NCBI RefSeq assembly: GCF_003265705.1
Contig: NW_020313005.1
Span: 17,783,580 to 17,847,579 of the forward strand
Reading direction: 5' to 3'
DNA: 64,000 bases
From: Callorhinus ursinus
Lineage: Eukaryota; Chordata; Mammalia; Carnivora; Otariidae
The first letter of the stretch is position 1; each line of letters starts with the position of its first letter. The position numbers and the translations under genes are program-made. The notes beneath the pieces are model-generated. The model saw only the letters and a program-made list of their open reading frames with translations, had not been told where the DNA came from and made no database searches. Shown piece after piece: positions 34,073-44,956 of this stretch.

Positions 34073-34561
34073 TGTGATTGTGAATTTTATGTGTCACCTG
34101 GACGGGCTGGAGGGGGCCCAGATAGCTGGCAAAATATCATTGCTGGGTGTGTCAGTGAGGGCTGTCCTGGAAAAGAGTAGCACTTGAATGGGTAGGCTGA
34201 GTACAGAACATCCCTCCTCACCACTTCAGCCAGGTACCACCCAATCCAGTGAGCACTGCAACAGAATAAAAAGGCAAAAGAAGGGCTGGCTTCTCTTTCT
34301 CTCTTCTTGAACTAGGATGTCCCTCTTCCCTGTCCTCAGGCATTGGAACTCCTGGTTCTCAGGCCTTCAGGCTTGGTCTCAATTATACCACCAGCTTTGG
34401 CTCTCCAGCTGGTGGATAGCATATCATGGCATACTGGATAGCATATCATGACATACTTCATCCTCTGTAATCTCATGAGCCATTTCCTAGACTAAACTGT
34501 ATCTTATATATTGCTGTATATCCTACCGGTTCTATTTCCTTGGAGAACCATCACTAATACC
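34073..34561 (+). mobile_element. Solo MaLR/ERVL-type LTR, + strand
   Basis: It has the same family signature as the LTR at 77-460: TGTGATTGTGAATTTTATGT start, 'gctgggtgtgtcagtgaggg', 'tctcaggccttcaggcttgg', 'tccagctggtggatagc', and the end block 'ccggttctatttccttggag' plus 'aaccatcactaatac'. No primer-binding site follows, so it is solo. It contains a 22-bp tandem duplication at 34414-34457. Confidence 0.85.
34414..34457. repeat. 22-bp tandem duplication, two copies
   Basis: Units 34414-34435 and 34436-34457 (ggatagcatatcatg-R-catact) differ at one position. They lie inside the solo LTR. Confidence 0.95.
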
Positions 34562-34699
34562 ATGAGCTTCTTTTGGAGCTGATATCCCATGCTGGGAACC
34601 TGCCTGAAATTAGTCTCAACTGTGCTTACAGGGCACACAAAAAGTTGTGCTGGGGTGACCAGGGATGACCAAAACCATGGTGGCATCAAGCATGGCCAT

Positions 34700-34890
34700 A
34701 GTAGCAGCAAGCACTGATTGAATCCTAATCACAGGCGGGGCCTGTGCTAAGCACTACACACATACACTCACTCACTCCTTTAAACAGCCCTAGGGGGCAA
34801 GTCTTAATATCACCCCCTCTTTTTACAGTTAAGAAAACCGAGACTCAGAGAAGTGAGGTGACCCAAGGTGGAGCCAGATTTCGAATAGCT
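34700..34890 (-). repeat. MIR, minus strand
   Basis: 'cctgtgctaagcactacaca', 'cctttaaacagccctagggg' and 'agactcagagaagtgaggtg' follow the reversed MIR. Confidence 0.75.
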
Positions 34891-35269
34891 CTGTTTCACT
34901 CAAAAGGCCACACAGTCCTCGGGGCAATAACAGTCGCCAATGCACACAGCCAACTCTCTTCTCCTCACAGGGAGAAAATCTTCACTGCATATTAAACACT
35001 GAGCGAGAGACAGCCATCTTGGAAGCATCGTTGTTGGAGGATTCATGAGACATCAAGAAAAGTAGATGGATCAAAATAATCCTTCACGCCTAGTGAAAAC
35101 AAATTCACGTTGCCTTCAATCATCCCCATTCGAAGAGTAACTCAGAATTACTACTGCAGGACAAGAATTCAGAGGACTCCAGAATCCAAGAAGGCAACAC
35201 TTGCCACAGGCGAGCCCCAGTTCTTCACTGATACCATCATTCATGCAGGTAGAAAATCGCTTCCCCTCG
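34891..35269. other. Unique sequence, nothing recognised
   Basis: About 380 bp; overlaps the start of a 126-codon + frame (35110-35490) with no recognised domain. Confidence 0.35.
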
Positions 35270-35560
35270 GCCCATGCATGTGCACACATGCATATTACAA
35301 TATTTTGTTTGCAGATCTGCCTATTTACATAGTTAATTTGGGATCTGTTTGCAAACACAAATTAGTTTGGTGCAATTACTTTGTGCACGGACATAGAGTT
35401 ATCCGCTTGAGCAGTTTAACAGCTTGGAAATGGCTGCATAGTAGCATATGGCTGTCTATATATAATCACAATATTACCTGCACATATTAGTTACATAACA
35501 GTTACATTATAATTAGGGCTGCTTTTAAACCATTCAAAGGAAAAAAAAGTATTTTAATTA
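35270..35560. other. Candidate conserved non-coding stretch, AT-rich
   Basis: Repeat-free AT-rich DNA with repeated 'gcatatta', 'taatta' and 'attagttaca' words and short inverted words such as 'gcatgtgcacacatgc' (35274-35289, a palindrome with one mismatch). There is no coding support. Conservation is a guess. Confidence 0.15.
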
Positions 35561-35779
35561 AATCAGCAAGGTGTTTTAAGTGGAGAGAAGTGAGAGAAAG
35601 CGTTTATGATTCCCAGCATTCTATCAGCAGAAATGTGACGTGCGCATCAGCACCTTTCTGGCTACCATGTGGGGAGAAGCTTTTCTGGTAACAACACTGA
35701 ATATTACCTGCCTGTGACCTTGCACCCAAACAAGACAAACTGCTCTCAGACTCGCCTGTGGGCCGACTTCCGATCAGAG

Positions 35780-35945
35780 TCACAGACAAATGTCAGAGCT
35801 GGAGAAGACCTCCACGGTTGTCTGGTCCATCTGACCATCATCCAGAAGAGCCAGCTGAGGCCTGGGCAGGCAGAGTAGCAGACTCAGAATCACAGGGTTT
35901 AATGGAAAAACTGAAACCAGAACCCAGACCTCCTGCATTACAAGA
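35780..35945. repeat. Ancient mammalian repeat, MIR-type family uncertain
   Basis: 'gtcagagctggagaagacct', 'tctggtccatctgaccatca', 'ccagctgaggcctgggcagg' and 'agaacccagacctcctgcat' resemble the common 'tagagctggaagggacctta ... gaactgaggcccagag ... aacccaggtctcctgact' repeat. I cannot place the subfamily. Confidence 0.5.
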
Positions 35946-36274
35946 CTGACTGTGGTATACTGCCCATATCATGACATGGCTGTCACACTTTTGAATGGTG
36001 ACAGAAATATCCCATTCAGCCCATTTTCCACCAAATTAGGAATCCACACACATTAGACACACTCAGAAAATGAAGTGGTACCACACACATCGATTGATAA
36101 GTAATAAAAAATAAGGGGTTAAAGAACTTATCATAAGTCATTCAAGTAAATATGTGGTAATATTCAAATTTCTTCACGCCACATCTAGTACTTGTGGTTG
36201 TAAAAGAATATTGCCTTCAAATGAGAGAAATTCATTTAAATGTATTAGAATGGAAGGAACCAATCTTTGTCAGT
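35946..36274. other. Unique sequence, nothing recognised
   Basis: About 330 bp of AT-rich DNA, no match. Confidence 0.4.
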
Positions 36275-36360
36275 TGAGTTCCAGAAGTACCATTCCCTTG
36301 GTGACACTGGGCAGGTTACTGAAACTTCTCATGATTTCTCTATAATACTGAATTGCACAC
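36275..36360 (+). repeat. Weak MIR-like fragment, + strand
   Basis: 'ggtgacactgggcaggttac' and 'aaacttctcatgatttctct' fit the MIR core (gtgaccttgggcaagttactt ... cctcagtttcctc). Confidence 0.45.
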
Positions 36361-36800
36361 TTAAATGCTTTACATCATGAAAAGGAACATTTCATTCAAT
36401 AGGCATGGCATTACCATGAGCTTCAAATTACAAGAGGCAGGGACATAGTCTTAAGGTTGATACTCCCATCTCATCCCTGGGTGATATGGGTCAGAATATT
36501 CCTTACACCCAATTTCCCCCATGCTGCCAAGTACAATATTGTCTCCATCCTCTCTTGTGGAGAAAATGTGAACATGGAGCCTAGGGGAGGAAAGCCACAG
36601 GATGCTGTTATTATCACCAGGCCAATTGAGAAGAACAAATAGCATCTCAGCATAATCAGCATCTTATCCCAAATCGTTTCTCTCCTTCCTCCCCAGTACA
36701 CCATTTAACACTCCATGCAGATGAGACTAAACATTTTTTGCATAAGACAAGAAACAGACCACAGTAGAACCGGATAAAAGATCACTGGTGTCCATCAGGA
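36361..36800. other. Unique sequence, nothing recognised
   Basis: About 440 bp without a match; short opposing frames of 61-77 codons only. Confidence 0.4.
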
Positions 36801-37140
36801 ACAAATGACCATGTAATAACTCTGTAATTACATGGTAACTAGAACTGATTGAGCCTGTAAATTATATCCTTGTCACCTCCGGGTAATGATGCAGCTCTAT
36901 CTCCCATCTCCAGAAAGCAGCGGCACATGGCCCACAGTCACTGAAAGATAAGGGAATTCTTGGCTGATAAAGCAGATTTGCTGCTGTTGATAGGAGACAG
37001 AGAGACATGCTGAAATCTGGGAGTTAATGATTTTCCAGTTGAGGCATCACTGCCTTGCCATCCATAGCAAGGCATCTATTACGCAGCCAGTGTTCTCCAC
37101 CCTTAATCAGAGGGATTGATTAAAGTTCCCAAAATCAGAG
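36801..37140. other. Candidate conserved non-coding element with inverted repeats
   Basis: A repeat-free stretch holding a perfect 10-bp inverted repeat (ACCATGTAAT at 36808-36817, ATTACATGGT at 36827-36836) and a 7-bp one (TTAATCA at 37103-37109, TGATTAA at 37117-37123). Inverted TAAT-type words could be paired homeodomain half-sites. That function is inference only. Confidence 0.2.
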
Positions 37141-37374
37141 ATGAAAGGAATGGGCTCCCCAACACATGCACACAAAAATGCTCCACATGTGCGTGGGCTC
37201 ACACATACCAGCAGCTAATGTACACTCCCCCAGCCATTTAATCCGCAGACCTTTGAAACATCACTATTGTAGTATTTCACCAAATATTTTAATACTAGGA
37301 AGAATATTGTCTCTTTTTTTATGCAACCTTCTCTCTGGGACCATTATGCAGAGGCATTAAGAAATTCTGTGTGG

Positions 37375-37690
37375 TAGATTATTCAGCAAATATTGTTTGA
37401 CAGCCGACTGTGCACATAGCATTCCGCTAGGTGTAAGAGAGGAAACAAAGAAGCATAATATACAATTCTCTCCCTCAAGGATCTGAGTCCACTTACACAA
37501 ATAATGTAAATATGTAAGAAGTTAAATTATAATGCCACAAGGCAGTATATAATTAACTGCCAAATGACTGGTAAAGACAATTAAGAGCTACAGAAGTACA
37601 GAAAAGAGAGAACTCACTTTGGGATGGTGTAATCATAAATATGGCTTCTTAAAGATTCAAATGCACACCTAAGAAAGCTGAAATATCAAG
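37375..37690 (-). repeat. L2-like LINE fragment, minus strand
   Basis: 'attcagcaaatattgtttga', 'agcattccgctaggtgtaag', 'tctctccctcaaggatctga' and 'aggcagtatataattaactg' follow the reversed L2 3' end. Confidence 0.55.
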
Positions 37691-38251
37691 TTCATTGAGG
37701 TCTGTTAGAAAGAGACATTTCCAAATTTCTCTCTATCCACAGTGCTCTTCGTTAAAAATAACAACAAAACTAGATATTTTTCATTACTGAAAAACAGAAA
37801 TGTTGGGAGGAAAAACATCAGAAATATGAGCATAAACAAGTTTCACTGTGTATAGCCAAGGTGCTAGGAGACAAGATAAATACTAATAAGCTCAATACCC
37901 CTTTAGCATTTGAGTGTTTATAACTTGGGTAGATACATAGATACTCTGTCCACAGTAGTAGGGATGTATTCTGGTCAACACAGAGACATAGCAACTAGGA
38001 TAAGACCTGCAGAACTGCAACCAGCCAGTTAAAAATGCACAAAAACCTTAATCAAGGCCCCCATCCATGTGGCAATAAACATGGGACACCATCCACTGGG
38101 GATCAATGGGGGTACTTCTCTGAGATTGCGAGGAGAGACAAAGAGCCTATGAGTCTCTCCTTGTTCCTCTGCCCCTAAACTCCCAACCTTCTAATTGCTA
38201 TTCCTAACTAGGTGTCAAGAGAATAGCAACATGATGGGAGTTATTGTACAG
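37691..38251. other. Unique sequence, nothing recognised
   Basis: About 560 bp; may be more of the LINE remnant that follows, but I see no match. Confidence 0.3.
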
Positions 38252-38434
38252 CTATTGCTGAGGGGTAATCAAAATGGCCTCTTGAGTTTTATCTGGATTT
38301 AATGTAAACCCACTTGCCATCATTCCATCACCCACTTGAGCAAGCTTTTCACTGACTGAACTTACAGCCACAGATCTCCAACAACATTTACCCTGCAAAT
38401 GTTCTTCACTGATGTGTGAGGTGCAGAAACCCAC
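38252..38434 (-). mobile_element. Possible LINE reverse-transcriptase remnant (L2-like), minus strand
   Basis: The minus-strand frame reads MMASGFTLNPDKTQEAILI near its C-terminus. This resembles the 'W(M)xxxxLKLNPDKTE(L)LLI' block that follows the catalytic DD box in L2/CR1-type reverse transcriptases. The DD box itself and the flanking domains are not visible in frame, so if real it is a short decayed fragment. It could also be chance; I rate it as a lead. Confidence 0.35.
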
Positions 38435-38783
38435 TTGGTATAGATCTTCAACTTAGTGACCTTCAAGTTCAGGACCCTCCAGAGATCTTGGAGATGCAAA
38501 ACGTAGACCCATAGCACCTACTGGTAGCTGATCTCTGGATGAGAATAAGGGCACCAGATAGACAGTCTGCATTTATCCATGGAAGAAATATGAAAATATA
38601 CCATCTAGCCTCTGAAACCAGAGAGAGTTAGCGCTCCTCCAGACCCTTCAGAATTTGAAAGGTCTCCATGAAAATGTTCTCATTCTGGAGTAAATTAGTG
38701 CTATCCCAAGGAAAACATCCTCTACAATCACCAGAATTCTAGTAAGGTTAAAAAGAGTCATATGTTCCGATAATGCTTCCCCA

Positions 38784-38819
38784 GAAAATAAAATAAAGTA
38801 AAATAAAATAAAATAAAAA
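38784..38819. repeat. (TAAAA)n microsatellite
   Basis: AAAATAAAATAAAGTAAAAT-type run, about seven units. Confidence 0.9.
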
Positions 38820-38834
38820 GGCCAAGTTAACTAT

Positions 38835-38945
38835 GCCCTTTGTAATGTTACTTATCTCTGGGTCATCATTTCCTTGTTGAAAAATAAAAGGATTAAATGA
38901 GATGATCCTTAAGGTCCTTCCTAGATTGAATAGTCTATGACCTAG
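38835..38945 (+). repeat. MIR 3' part, + strand
   Basis: 'cttatctctgggtcatcatt', 'aaggattaaatgagatgatc' and 'aaggtccttcctagattgaa' follow the MIR 3' block. Confidence 0.6.
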
Positions 38946-39894
38946 AAAGGCTGTAATGATCAGTTCTTCAAAAGCTAATGAAAAATAATCACATCCTCAA
39001 TCTCAAGCTGTAGATAAAGAAAAAGAGACCCCTGTTTTAACCAACCATTAAGTCTATAAAAAAATTCAGTAATCTAGGCTCCTAACCTTCCTCTGACTCA
39101 TAAAACAGTTTCTCTCCAAGAACCAAGCAAGATCCTAGGGGCTATACTGGGATAAATCATGTTTGATCCACAGAGGCCTTTGTTTGATCTCACATTTAGG
39201 AACTGTATTCACAACACGATGATGGAACCTATGCTCACATGCTGCATCTGATTCCCATGACACATTTCTATAAGAAAGTAACAGCATTAGGGGAACATCA
39301 AACTGCTCATCAGCAAGTGGGTCTTCATTTGGCTTCAGGAGGCAGAACTCGATGGCAATGACAGGACGGGACTTCTCTCTACACCTGCAATTCTCATTTT
39401 ATTTACAGTGGCCACAGGATCGATATCTTCTCCCCTGGAAATAAAGCTTTCTACTTTGCATTGGAATTTATCTTCAATAGCTGCTGGAAATCATTATCAC
39501 ATAATAATGTTCTATTCACTACTCATGTTATCTCTTCAGCTAGGCAGATTGCCAGACATTTGACTGCCTGACACCAAGTCCATTTGGTGCATGACAAAAA
39601 TAAAACCTTGCATTGCCTGGAAATAACATGAGACACACTCATCATCTAGCTAGGGATGATTGGACTACTTTCTCTTTCTGAGGAGATGTCAGAATTCATG
39701 TAAATCATCTAGTGCTTTTGCCTATAGTCACAAGCACACTCTCATTATGCGTGTATAGTGGGCATGAAGAAAAAGCTTGTGAATGGACCAAAGTTATTAC
39801 GAATCCCAGAGGTGAAGCTATGAGGTCTAAAAGACTATGTGTCCATGGCTGTACGTGGGCCTTGCTTATCTTTAGTTGGATTCATTGATCCCAA
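38946..39894. other. Unique sequence, nothing recognised
   Basis: About 950 bp, AT-rich, no repeat or coding match; frames shorter than 60 codons. Confidence 0.4.
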
Positions 39895-40260
39895 TGTCAT
39901 TTCTGTTAAATTCAAAAATTTTTCTTGAGATCTCACCAAGCACTGAGTACTGATCTTGGTACTTGAAGCACACTGATGAATACAGCCTTCTTTCCTGGAG
40001 AAGTCCAATTTAGAAAGTTAGGCAAACGATGTGCATATAATGTCAACATCTGATGAGACATGTGAATAGGATGTTGATGGCGTACCAAGAAGGACTACCA
40101 TATCCCAGTTATGAACTCAGAGGAGCCTTCTCAAAGGTCTTACTATTTGAATCAGATGTCTTAAAGCAGAGTCATAAAAACAAAGGAAAGGATGATTTAG
40201 AGGACATCCTCCTGTGGGAACATCACATGTCAGTTCACAGGTGAATGGGTGTTGGCATGG
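39895..40260 (-). repeat. L2-like LINE fragment, minus strand
   Basis: 'caccaagcactgagtactga', 'ctttcctggagaagtccaat' and 'gcttctcaaaggtctt'-type text (ccttctcaaaggtcttacta) resemble the reversed L2 3' region. The right limit is uncertain and may run further. Confidence 0.45.
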
Positions 40261-41079
40261 GGACTGGTGAGTATGATAATTATAGGAAAGTCTGAGTCAC
40301 TAGAGCTTATAGGAAGAGTGATGACCTCCACCTCTCCAATCACCAGGGTATGTTTCCTTTTGGATATGCTGAGATTGAGGTCCCTATTGGACACTGACTT
40401 GGATAGATACAACATGTAGAAGGACTAATTTAACTACATTCAAATAAGGCATCAGAGTCAGAGATGGCAATTTGGGCAGCCCCTACACATCGACAGTGAA
40501 AATCCAGGAAATAGATGAGGTTTCCCATGGAGACGGCTAACAGCTTTGGGTCATGGGCAGAACCCATGTTACAGGAGCTAGCACAGGAGGGAAAGAGAGC
40601 ACAGGAGACAAAGCCATGGCAGCCAGAGCGGCACAAGGAAAGCCAGATGAGGAGGCTGCACTGCAGAAGTCAGAGCTGTAGGGTTTCAGGAAGGGGAGAG
40701 GTGGGAGGCAATGATTTGAATGCAGCAATGAAAGAAGCACTCTAGAGTGCACTTTGGATTTGTGCAGAGTTTGGAGGCTTCGGTCAGGGCAGTTTTTTAA
40801 TAGCTGTAGCAGTACAGAATACAGATTCCAGTTGATTAAGGCATGAATAGAAATGAGGGAGTAAATTACTATTCAAAAATGTCAATTAAGAATGAAAGAA
40901 AGGGACAGAGAAAGAGCAAGAGAGGGAACAGACGGCTTGGGCATGTTATGTTTTGGGGGAAAAGCCAGTAGAGAAGGAAAGGATTTAGACTCCCGCCCAC
41001 AAGAGATTATATAACAGAGTCTGACTCTGCGTGAAATATTATTTTCAACATCCAAGACAAATACAGGTCTAAGTCTATT
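40261..41079. other. Unique or decayed LINE sequence
   Basis: About 820 bp. The purine-rich text at 40560-40760 and 40890-40990 has an L2-like feel but no reliable match; the short opposing frames have no domains. Confidence 0.3.
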
Positions 41080-42480
41080 CCAAACTTTTATTTAACCCCA
41101 TCTCCAGCCTGGACCTCCTTCCTGAGCCCTAGGCTCACACAGGCAATTGCCAGCTTGGTGTCTCCACTTGAAAGCCTAATGGATATCTCAAATCTTAATG
41201 ATCAAAACAGAACACCTAATTCTTCACCCCCAACTCTCAGACTTGGTCTCTTGCCAGTCTTCCTGCTCATGGCTTCAGGTCCTCTAACTAAAAGCCCTGG
41301 AGTCCTTGACCACTAGCTTTCTCTCCCACCCAACATCCAATCCACTGGCCAGTCCTGATGGCTCTACCCATGAAACAGACTCAGAAAATGACTATTCCAC
41401 ATGATGTCCACTTCTACGTGATGGTCAAAGCCACCATCATCTCTCATCTGCCACATGGTAACAGTCTCTCCACTGTTCTTCTTATATCCACTGGGCCCTT
41501 ACATCTATTCTCTCCATGTTCCCAGAGTTACTCTTTGAAAATGAACAGAGTTACTCATTGAAAAAAAAGTCAAAACAAGTCAATCCTTGACTCAATGTTC
41601 TTTAGTGACTTCCCTTCACATAAAGAGTAAAAGTTAAAGACTTGTAATGGTCTACAGACCCCTCCCTAATTCTGTTAGATTGAGTTACTGGCCATGGTTC
41701 TTGACTCTTTTCCTCTCCCACTGTAGGCAGGGTGGATCTTACCACCGGTCAACTTTGGGCTTGGCCATAATACTTGCTTTGACTTCGGGGATGTTAGCAG
41801 ACAGGATGCAAGCAGGCTTGAGGTTTGCAAAGTGCACAGGTGATTAGGCTTTCTTCTTTCACTCTGCTGTTCTACCTGGAGAACAGATTTGGGGATAGGG
41901 GATACATTCTGATTCTTCATCCTGAGTCTCAGATGAACCTGTGCAGAAGCGGCCTGAGCCCAATTTAAAGTCTACAGCCAAGAGAGCCAAACCACACATT
42001 CGAAAGTGAGGGAAAAAAAAATGCTATTGTTGTATGCCCCTGAGTTATATCTGTAGCACTTCCATGGTAATAGCTGACTAATTCAATTATCTAGCCTCCC
42101 ACAACCTCTCAGTTCTCATCTCCTTCTCCCTCCCTCCCTCACTCTGCCCAAGTCATATTTGCCTCTTATTTTTCTGATCCCAAACAAACTCCTACCTCAG
42201 GGCCTTTGTACATGCAATTCTTGCTCCGTACTCCACAATATCCCAATGGTTTCATTTTTCTTTTTTAACTTCCTTCAGGTCTCTACTCAAACACCTTAAC
42301 AAAAAGGTTTTCCATGACTCCCCCTACCTCCCGCCCTCCTACCCCTTGCTATGGTTTATATTTCTCCACAGTACTCCGTAATATGGCTGGCATATTTATT
42401 ATACATTTATTTATTTTTTAGCCTATAGGCCAGAGCCTCTAACTTACTTTTGTACATATAATCTGCTTAGTAATTAAACA
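41080..42480 (+). repeat. L2 LINE, ORF2 end and 3' region, + strand, split by an LTR
   Basis: The left part (41080-41672) follows the L2 order: 'ctcaaatcttaatgatcaaa', 'agtccttgaccactagcttt', 'acccaacatccaatccactg', 'caaagccaccatcatctctc' and 'agagtaaaagttaaagactt'. The right part (42086-42480) continues with 'ctccttctccctccctccct', 'aactcctacctcagggcctttg' and 'aggtctctactcaaacacct', then 'tttatttctccacagtac'-like text. The two parts are consecutive in L2, with an LTR between them. Confidence 0.8.
41673..42085 (+). mobile_element. MaLR-type solo LTR nested in L2, + strand
   Basis: The end block 'aaatgctattgttgtatgcc', 'cctgagttatatctgtagca' and 'aatagctgactaattca' is the conserved MLT-type LTR terminus, and 'ctgttctacctggagaacag' is typical of its middle. 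The start at TGTTAGATTG is inferred from where L2 text stops. It must be younger than the L2 it splits. Confidence 0.7.
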
Positions 42481-43269
42481 AACATAAATTCAGGTTCCCC
42501 TACTGATTTTCAATTCTCCCTGTCCTATACAGCAGTGTTTTTCCAACTGTTGTGTGTGCACCAGGAAGCCATAAGTGAGATGATTTTAGTAGATGAATAG
42601 ACAGATTTTATACAAATAAAATATATTTAATTTTATTCTAGACTGAGTAGATGGGCTGGGGGCTTTAAAAGTAATTGGCAAAAAGGGGAGGTAAAGATAA
42701 GCATTGGGAAGCAGGGCAGGTAGTGTGCTTAGGTGCAAATGATCCCAGTCACCTCTAGAGCCCTTGAGAGCTGCTCTAAATTACAAAAGAGTTGCTCTGT
42801 GACTGATGTTTACAATAATGACCCGAGTAACAAAATAAGATAAATGATATTCTCTGTGCTTTGCTCAATAAGACAGAACAACAATATATTTTAGAAAAAG
42901 AACTCTATCAAAAAGGATTGTAATGTTTTAAGTTCAATTTAAAGGATGATAGCTCAGTTATATGACAAATTCATTCATGTGGAACACTGCTGGTACCTCA
43001 TAAATAAGACTTTCCTATATAAACATAAGGCTTTATAATGAATTTGCTGATTATTCTTTCCTCATGAATAATAGGCAGAATTGATTTTATACTCACTCCT
43101 CTTCTCTGACCCACCTCCTCCCACCCTTATATGATTTTCTTCTTTTTCTCTTAAAAGAAGGCAGTTTGTAACAAATAGTTGTAGCTATAAGTTAATGTAT
43201 ACTCCATTTCACATCTTTTCAACAAAGGGCCCATACGATTATTTTTCTGCCTGATGGGACTACACAGAC
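42481..43269. other. Unique sequence, nothing recognised
   Basis: About 790 bp. 'cagcagtgtttttccaactg' at 42530-42549 looks like the start of a hAT element, but no body follows that I can confirm. Confidence 0.35.
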
Positions 43270-44085
43270 TGAATTTGTTAAGTGATAATTATTGGATTAA
43301 ACAGAACTTCTAGTTTCCAGTCTGGCATGAGAGGAAAGTCATTACTCCCTTCCCACAAGAAAAATGCTGAGCAAACTGCAAATTCACAATTCTTCTTAGA
43401 TCCAGCAGAGAACTGAGGCCACAGAGCAAACTGCTGCCGCCAACACTGAAGAGACAGGTGAATCAGATACATATAGACAGTCACAACTTACAGGAGCAGA
43501 AGCCCGCAGCAAACAGCTTTGTGGGAACCAGTACTGGGATAGGAACACTTACACTGTGATCCAGGAACGATCACAGGTGCAGGGTGGACACCTTGGGGAG
43601 TTACAAACTCCAAGGGGCTCCAGTCTTCCCCAGGCTCACATACACACTTGTACATAACCCCTCCAGGAGCCCTACCAGATTCTCTCAGTGATTATCAGAG
43701 AAAAATCCCCTTGCAGTTCAGTAGGGGGGAAGTAAAGGTAGCCTTTTTGAAATACACCCAGAGCATTCTGTTCTTCTGATCTCAAGAGAAATTATTTTAA
43801 CAGAGTCTGGGGAATAGGAAATACCCAACTTCAGTCTGCCACAGTCTTCTTACCTCAGCTTAAGGGGGAAAAGCAAAGTAAAACGGAGGTGCAATTGTAA
43901 AGCTCCCAGTCCAGGCACACGGGCTCGCTGAAACACTGAGATTTAATCATATGACTATAGAATGCTTCTCCTCCTCCCACATGTTAGTTACCTCCATATC
44001 AAAAGGGTTTTGTATACTGAAAGAATTATTCATCTCAGATGGTATTTAAAGAAGTCTCTAGGGAAATCCAAAGACAACCTGGTAG

Positions 44086-44104
44086 AAAAAAAAAAAAAAA
44101 AAAA
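44086..44104. repeat. Poly-A run (19 nt)
   Basis: Nineteen consecutive A. It is not at an evident element end, and I found no target duplication around it. Confidence 0.9.
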
Positions 44105-44956
44105 CAAGGAGAGAAGTTGTAGCCTCTGACACCTATAGCTACAGCAAACAATAAACACTGTTTAACCCTTAGCCAGATAAATATAAAACCTTACACAAAA
44201 ATACCAATTTACCTCAGTTCCTTTCACCCTGAACATCCTGCATGGCTTTCAACAGAAAATTACAACACATACAAAGACATAAAACACAGGTTGAAGAAAC
44301 AGTGAGCATCAGAACCAGACTTGGATATGGCAGAGATGTTGGAATGATCAGACTGAGAATTGCAGACAGCCAATATTCTAAGGGCTCTGAAGGCAAAAGT
44401 GGACAATACATATGAACAGATAGGCAATGTAAGCAGAGAGGTGGAAACTCTAAGAATCAAAAGGAAATTCTAGAGACCAAAATCACCACAACAGAAAAGA
44501 AGAATATCATTTATCTTATCGATGGGCTCATCAGTAGCCTGGACATGGCTGAGGAAATATCAGCAGTTGGAAGAAATGTCAACAAAAATTTCCAAAACTG
44601 AAATGGAAAAAGAAAAAAGACAGGAAAAAGCAACCCCACAGGAACATAATATCTAAGAACTCTGAGTGGCTATAAAAGGCTCCGTATATGAGTAATGGGC
44701 ATACTAGAAGGAGAAGAAAAAGACCATGAGAAATATTTGAGTATATGACTGATATTTTCCCAAAATTAATGAGAGACATGAAACCACAGATCTAGAAGTT
44801 CAGAGTACACCAAGACAGGAGCCCAGAGAAGACCAAAAAACTACACCTGAGCACATCATATTGAAACTGCAGAATATTAAAGATGAAGAGAAAATCTGGA
44901 AAGAAGCCACTGGGGGTAGGGGTGGGGCAGTGCCTTACACATAGAGGAGCAAGAGT

